A DNA stretch of 64,000 bases, from positions 3,658,001 through 3,722,000 of the forward strand of contig CAKKNE010000005.1 of the NCBI GenBank assembly GCA_918797485.1. Direction: 5' to 3'. The notes below the pieces were generated by a model, which was not told the DNA's origin, did not search any database, and was given only the letters and a program-made list of their open reading frames with translations. The translations under genes were made by a program, and so were the position numbers. Positions 61,001 to 64,000 of this stretch are shown piece after piece (position 1 is the first letter of the stretch; the number at the start of each line of letters is the position of its first letter). The DNA is from Pelagomonas calceolata (lineage: Eukaryota > Sar > Pelagophyceae > Pelagomonadales > Pelagomonadaceae).

Positions 61001-62799
61001 TTCATGCGGACCGGCTCGGGCGTGAAGGGCGCGTAATCGAGACCGGGGTCGAAGCGCCAACTTAAACGGACGTGGAGGCGGCCCGTTAACGTTGAGCCGT
61101 CATACAGATCGATACGCTCGTCTCGAGCGCGTCGCGCCTTCAGTCGGGCGATATCATAGGTACCTTTACCGACACCCGGGACACTACACTCCAACAAACA
61201 ATCCTCCTTCACTTCAAGTGAAAGCACCTGGCGGAACATGGCGAACCCCGCTCTTAAACCTTCATCTCGCGTCCTCACGACGTCGGCGCGAGGCACGGTA
61301 AACTCGCAGCGAAACATCGGCTGGAAATCGGCAATATGATTCGCGATGCGGACCTTGTGCGCGCCGATCATGAGCGTGTTCGGTTCATGTGAACGGAAAT
61401 GCAAGTCACCGGCAAAGGGCTCATACGTATAAGCCGGGTTGTGGCGCTTTTGAATCGCGACCAATAAAGCGCCGTGCTCCAACGTGCGCCATTCCCTACT
61501 AGGCTCGTCCAACGCCACGGCGCAGCTCCCCAGCAGCTCATCGTCAGACGTCCAGTGCCAGTCATACACGTCAAGCTCTAGATGGCCTTCGCCGTGGTAC
61601 TCGAAGGCGAAGATCTCGTTGAAGACGGGGTGCGTCGTCTTGAGGACCGTCTGCGTGCGATGCGCTATCGATAGGGGGTCGTTCAAGCGCAACGAAACGT
61701 AGGCGTCGCAGGAGTCCCATGTTCCTGGGTGTAAGTCTCGCGCTCGACAGACGGCCACTCTCACCTCATTCGAATGTTGAGTATCCTGTGACTCGTCGAA
61801 GGCGAGGTCCTGATGATGTGGATCCAAACCGGCGACGTACGACAGCTTCGCCGCGATCCGGACCTTTCCTACGGCCTGCTCACCCTTTAGTAATGACAAC
61901 CACATGGCCGCGGCGCCCCCGTCGTCTTCATGCGGACTTGGTAACTCATTCACCGGGAAGCGCGCGACGCCGAGACCATGGTTCAGTTCGACGTGTAAAA
62001 ACTGGTGGCCGCCCTTGCGATAAGGCAGGTCGAAGGCCTCCATCACCAGCACATCCGACGAGCGGTCGATATTCCTGGTCACTCTTTTCTCGTCGCCGAG
62101 CGACGCCGTCAGCTTGATATGAGGCGTGTGCACGATGTGCTCGAGTTTCTGTAACCGCGACTCCTTCTGTAACTCAACGCATCGGACCAACGCCACCCGC
62201 AAACAGTTCGGCTCGCGATGTAAACACGGGGCCACCGCTTCCTCGTCGACGAACCACCGCACACTATCCGCGTCGGGCGCCGCGTGAGTCTCATCATGAG
62301 GAGTCATGGCGATCGTCGCGCAGACCTCGCCCGCCTTCACAGTATCAAGTTTTATCGGCACCGTGATCTCGTTGTCGCCTTCCTCAAGACCGTTTAGAGC
62401 CACCTGCGCCTTGCCCAACAGCCGCGCCTTGCGCAGCGTTCTGAAGGAAAACACCTCGATGCGCAGCTTCGGCAGCTCTTTTATGGATATAGGCGCCTCG
62501 AAGACGAAGCGCTCCCGTGTCCAGACCGGGTTCGACGTATGCTTCGCGACGCGCGTCCTCCTTGCGTCGGACAGGCGGCGGCCGTCGCGCAGCTGCACGA
62601 TCGACAACACGCAAAACGGGTTCGGCGTTCCATGTTCCTCGCTCAGGTCGCGCGCGCGCGTGATGTCCACGACGACGCGGGCCGTCGTCGCCTTGCGCGG
62701 CGGTTCGGGCTGCTTGGCTTCTTCTTCCTCGCTGTCGCTGCTGTCGTGCCGGTGCTGTGGCCTCTTTTTTGGGCTGGCGTCGGAATCGTCATCAATCAT
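58094..62799 (-). CDS. Multi-C2-domain protein with long disordered tail
   Basis: Exons 62799-60848, 60698-60118, 60034-59923 and 59834-58094 give 1461 aa. Five C2-like domains occupy residues ~30-900: TTARVVVDITRARDLSEEHG, LRVALVRCVELQKES, NEVRVAVCRARDLHPG, a region around HKVRIANHIADFQPMF, and NQLKIALVQAAGLTEG. The third has the best calcium-site pattern (DSCDAYVSL, VYDWHWTSDDELLG). An Arg-rich segment, an ankyrin-like stretch (LCRAAGAGDLERVAELLETG) and a basic Pro/Ala/Ser tail with RPASA/RPSSA repeats follow. Membrane or flagellar binding is inferred. Splices restore HPVWHQQWAV, PPGEQCARW and SAIPYLDEK. Confidence 0.78.
59835..59922 (-). mobile_element. Introner-like intron, GTCAGAGAGTC family
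   Basis: GT-AG intron, 88 nt, in the C2 gene. Gene-strand core GGCGTCTTCATGAGACCG onward matches the pyruvate kinase intron at nearly every position for about 55 nt. It ends ATCGTTCGACACAG. The two host genes are unrelated, so the sharing reflects spread of the intron. Confidence 0.65.
60699..60847 (-). mobile_element. Introner, orientation 1, in C2 gene
   Basis: GT-AG intron, 149 nt. On the gene strand it begins GTACTGGCC then TGTGTGGAAATCAACC and ends TGAGTTCCACACAG. The flanks GGTACTGGCC and GGCACCAGCA match at 6 of 10. The interior has three CGCCATCG/CGATGGCG motifs that can pair into a hairpin. Confidence 0.75.
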
Positions 62800-62822
62800 T
62801 GTTGGGCTGCCCTTTTACGTGC

Positions 62823-62830
62823 TATATATA
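62823..62830 (-). promoter_or_regulatory. TATATATA box near C2-gene start
   Basis: TATATATA occurs 24 nt upstream of the C2-gene ATG, a strikingly AT-rich patch. A TATA function would place transcription at or after this ATG, so it may serve a very short leader or be unrelated. Confidence 0.3.
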
Positions 62831-62910
62831 CGCGATTGCTATGTCGGCAGCATGTCCACACTTTCACTGTGGCTGCCCCGCATCCGGCGCTGTAAAAGCG
62901 CTGTTGATTT

Positions 62911-62933
62911 GCTAGTGTGTGTCGACACGCTAG
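62911..62933 (+). promoter_or_regulatory. Palindromic promoter element, copy 13
   Basis: GCTAGTGTGTGTCGACACGC then TAG; the arms pair over CTAGTGT and ACACGCTAG. It lies 112 nt from the C2-gene ATG and 171-193 nt from the divergent 63104 ATG. Confidence 0.55.
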
Positions 62934-63103
62934 GTCTCGCTCGTCTTTAGTTTTTGCATCGCATTGATTGCAGGCGAGGCCCCAGGTGCCCGCATTGACC
63001 GCCAGAGTCACAGCAGTGATCAGAGCTGTCGCAGCGCGCAAGCGATTGTACCCCGTGCCGCGCGAATAGCACCAGCAATAGCATCCGTGCGGCAGCCTGC
63101 TGC

Positions 63104-63283
63104 ATGAGCAGCACGCGCAAGCTAGCAAGACTGGCCGCCCCCGTCGTCTGCGCGGCCTACGTGACCTACGTAGCAATAGATAGAGGCTACTACCACATCG
63201 AGCGCCGCAAGGAGCTCGACGCCGCGACGGCGCGCGCGAAGGCGGAGGCTGCTAGAAGAGTAGCGGCCGACGAGCGGCGATGA
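63104..63283 (+). CDS. Small membrane protein or upstream ORF
   Basis: 59 codons: MSSTRKLARLAAPVVCAAYV, then TYVAIDRGYYHIERRKEL and an Ala/Arg helix. One hydrophobic helix (residues 8-24) followed by a charged helix suggests a small single-pass membrane protein. Its TGA overlaps the ATG of the next ORF (ATGA). Composition and promoter distance support coding. Confidence 0.5.
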   Translation: MSSTRKLARLAAPVVCAAYVTYVAIDRGYYHIERRKELDAATARAKAEAARRVAADERR

Positions 63284-63591
63284 CGCCGATAAAACTCTTG
63301 ACAATCATCGCTCTAACGACCGCGAAGAACCAGAACCGCGACCGAGCCTTCCGCGCGCGGCGCCGCGAGTGCGAGACGCAAACGTGCGCCGGCATGCAGC
63401 CCGGGACGAATATGAACTGCGTGAACGCGTGCATCTCCCAGTCGTGTTTCGATGAGATCTACGCGGAGGAGCCCCTCGAGGACGGCGAGGTCGACTCGAA
63501 ACGATCGAGGTTGTTCCAGAGCTGCGCGCGGAAGTCACTAGTTGCCGAAAGGGAGAAACGAAGGAGGGAGGAGCGCGCCGAGGAGACATAA
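63280..63591 (+). CDS. Small Cys-rich secreted protein
   Basis: 103 aa. A short hydrophobic start (MTPIKLLTIIALTTA) precedes a conserved-looking Cys core: ECETQTCAGMQPGTNMNCVN, ACISQSCFDEIYAEEPLEDG, then FQSCARK and a basic helix. The CAGMxPGxNxNC wording recalls the DUF4787-type small proteins of plants and animals (from memory). The function is unknown. It starts on the last bases of the preceding ORF. Its stop is 11 nt from the convergent EF-hand gene. Confidence 0.65.
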   Translation: MTPIKLLTIIALTTAKNQNRDRAFRARRRECETQTCAGMQPGTNMNCVNACISQSCFDEIYAEEPLEDGEVDSKRSRLFQSCARKSLVAEREKRRREERAEET

Positions 63592-63602
63592 GTTACAGAT
63601 AC

Positions 63603-64000
63603 TTAGACATCGCCCGGCGCCTTCATCATAGGAGGGTGCCAGCCCTCCTCGTCCGGTAAAGCTGACTTCCTCCTTTTAGGATCGGGCACGACGTCGTGGA
63701 TCAATAGGAACGTGTGGTACGTCTGGCAACTTTCTAGATCTTTCCGTTCGCATAGTTTCTGTAAATGCTTCAAGTAATAAGCACAGACCTCGTCCTTCGA
63801 GACCCGCGTCCTATAATCTTTTTTATATGAATCATATAGAGCATCACTCCACTCCGTCAAGGTATCCGAATCGGGCGGTTCGCCGCGCCGCGCGTACTTC
63901 GTTATTCCAGTCAGCGTCGTCCCGAAGAGCACCATGACCTCCGTATGACTCAAACTTTTTTGGTGGTTAAAGTCAAATAAATCAAAGATGAACGACAATT
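63603..64000 (-). CDS. EF-hand-like protein, partial (5' end beyond window)
   Basis: The frame is open to the window edge, so the N-terminus is missing; 131 codons are visible. SFIFDLFDFNHQKSLSHTEV resembles an EF-hand with acidic ligands partly replaced (D-x-N-x-K), and TRVSKDEVCAYYLKHLQKLC may be a second. The C-terminus (DPKRRKSALPDEEGWHPP) is charged. Calcium binding is uncertain. Confidence 0.6.
   Translation of the reverse strand, partial: LSFIFDLFDFNHQKSLSHTEVMVLFGTTLTGITKYARRGEPPDSDTLTEWSDALYDSYKKDYRTRVSKDEVCAYYLKHLQKLCERKDLESCQTYHTFLLIHDVVPDPKRRKSALPDEEGWHPPMMKAPGDV

Overview
The window is nuclear DNA of a GC-rich, gene-dense unicellular alga with a secondary plastid, most likely a stramenopile of the pelagophyte type (Pelagomonas or Aureococcus relatives). 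The reasons are: single genes with short spliceosomal introns; plastid-type bipartite leaders with ASAF-like motifs (41648 and 39651 genes); introner-like introns with terminal inverted repeats and target duplications, as known from Aureococcus; large ankyrin proteins; and flagellar/motor genes (IFT46, a cytoplasmic dynein heavy chain), which imply a flagellated stage. The species call is inference. No rRNA, tRNA, CRISPR or prokaryotic operon was found.

Layout. 46-13895: cytoplasmic dynein heavy chain. 13942-18156: MYND/RING-CH/TPR protein, IFT46 and a TBC/EF-hand-like protein, all on the minus strand. 18549-24344: pyruvate kinase, an ankyrin protein, a small secreted/organellar protein and a mitochondrial guanidino kinase. 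24345-30259: a RAD54-like ATPase with two N-terminal DUF2439-like domains, a zinc-knuckle protein and an unknown protein. 30415-34790: a truncated SEN1-like helicase fragment, lipocalin, an SDR and NPL4. 35295-46127: AlkB-like dioxygenase, RPN13, a membrane PDI, a plastid SET methyltransferase, a TPR protein, a SnoaL-like protein and a 5'-nucleotidase/SLC25-carrier fusion. 46830-58052: CDK1-type kinase, a SulP-STAS-cNMP transporter, a 14-repeat ankyrin protein, an IQ/coiled-coil protein, a small membrane protein and an F-box/NHL-type protein. 58094-64000: a five-C2-domain protein, two overlapping small ORFs and a partial EF-hand protein.

Two repeat systems cross gene boundaries. (1) A bipartite element of about 24 bp, GCTAGTGTSTTAC - short spacer - CGCTAGC, occurs 13 times, always between genes and about 80-260 nt upstream of a start codon, often midway between divergent genes. 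It looks like a shared promoter element. (2) Related short introners sit inside at least ten introns. Their ends are inverted repeats, they are flanked by roughly 10-bp duplications, and the upstream duplication usually supplies the 5' splice site. They are spliced in both orientations. A second introner-like family shares a 55-nt core in at least two genes. Splice joins were chosen from reading frame, conserved domain continuity and target duplications; they are not backed by transcripts. Functionally the genes are mostly housekeeping: motility and transport, ubiquitin/proteasome (NPL4, RPN13, F-box), recombination (RAD54-like), cell cycle, energy metabolism and plastid protein modification.
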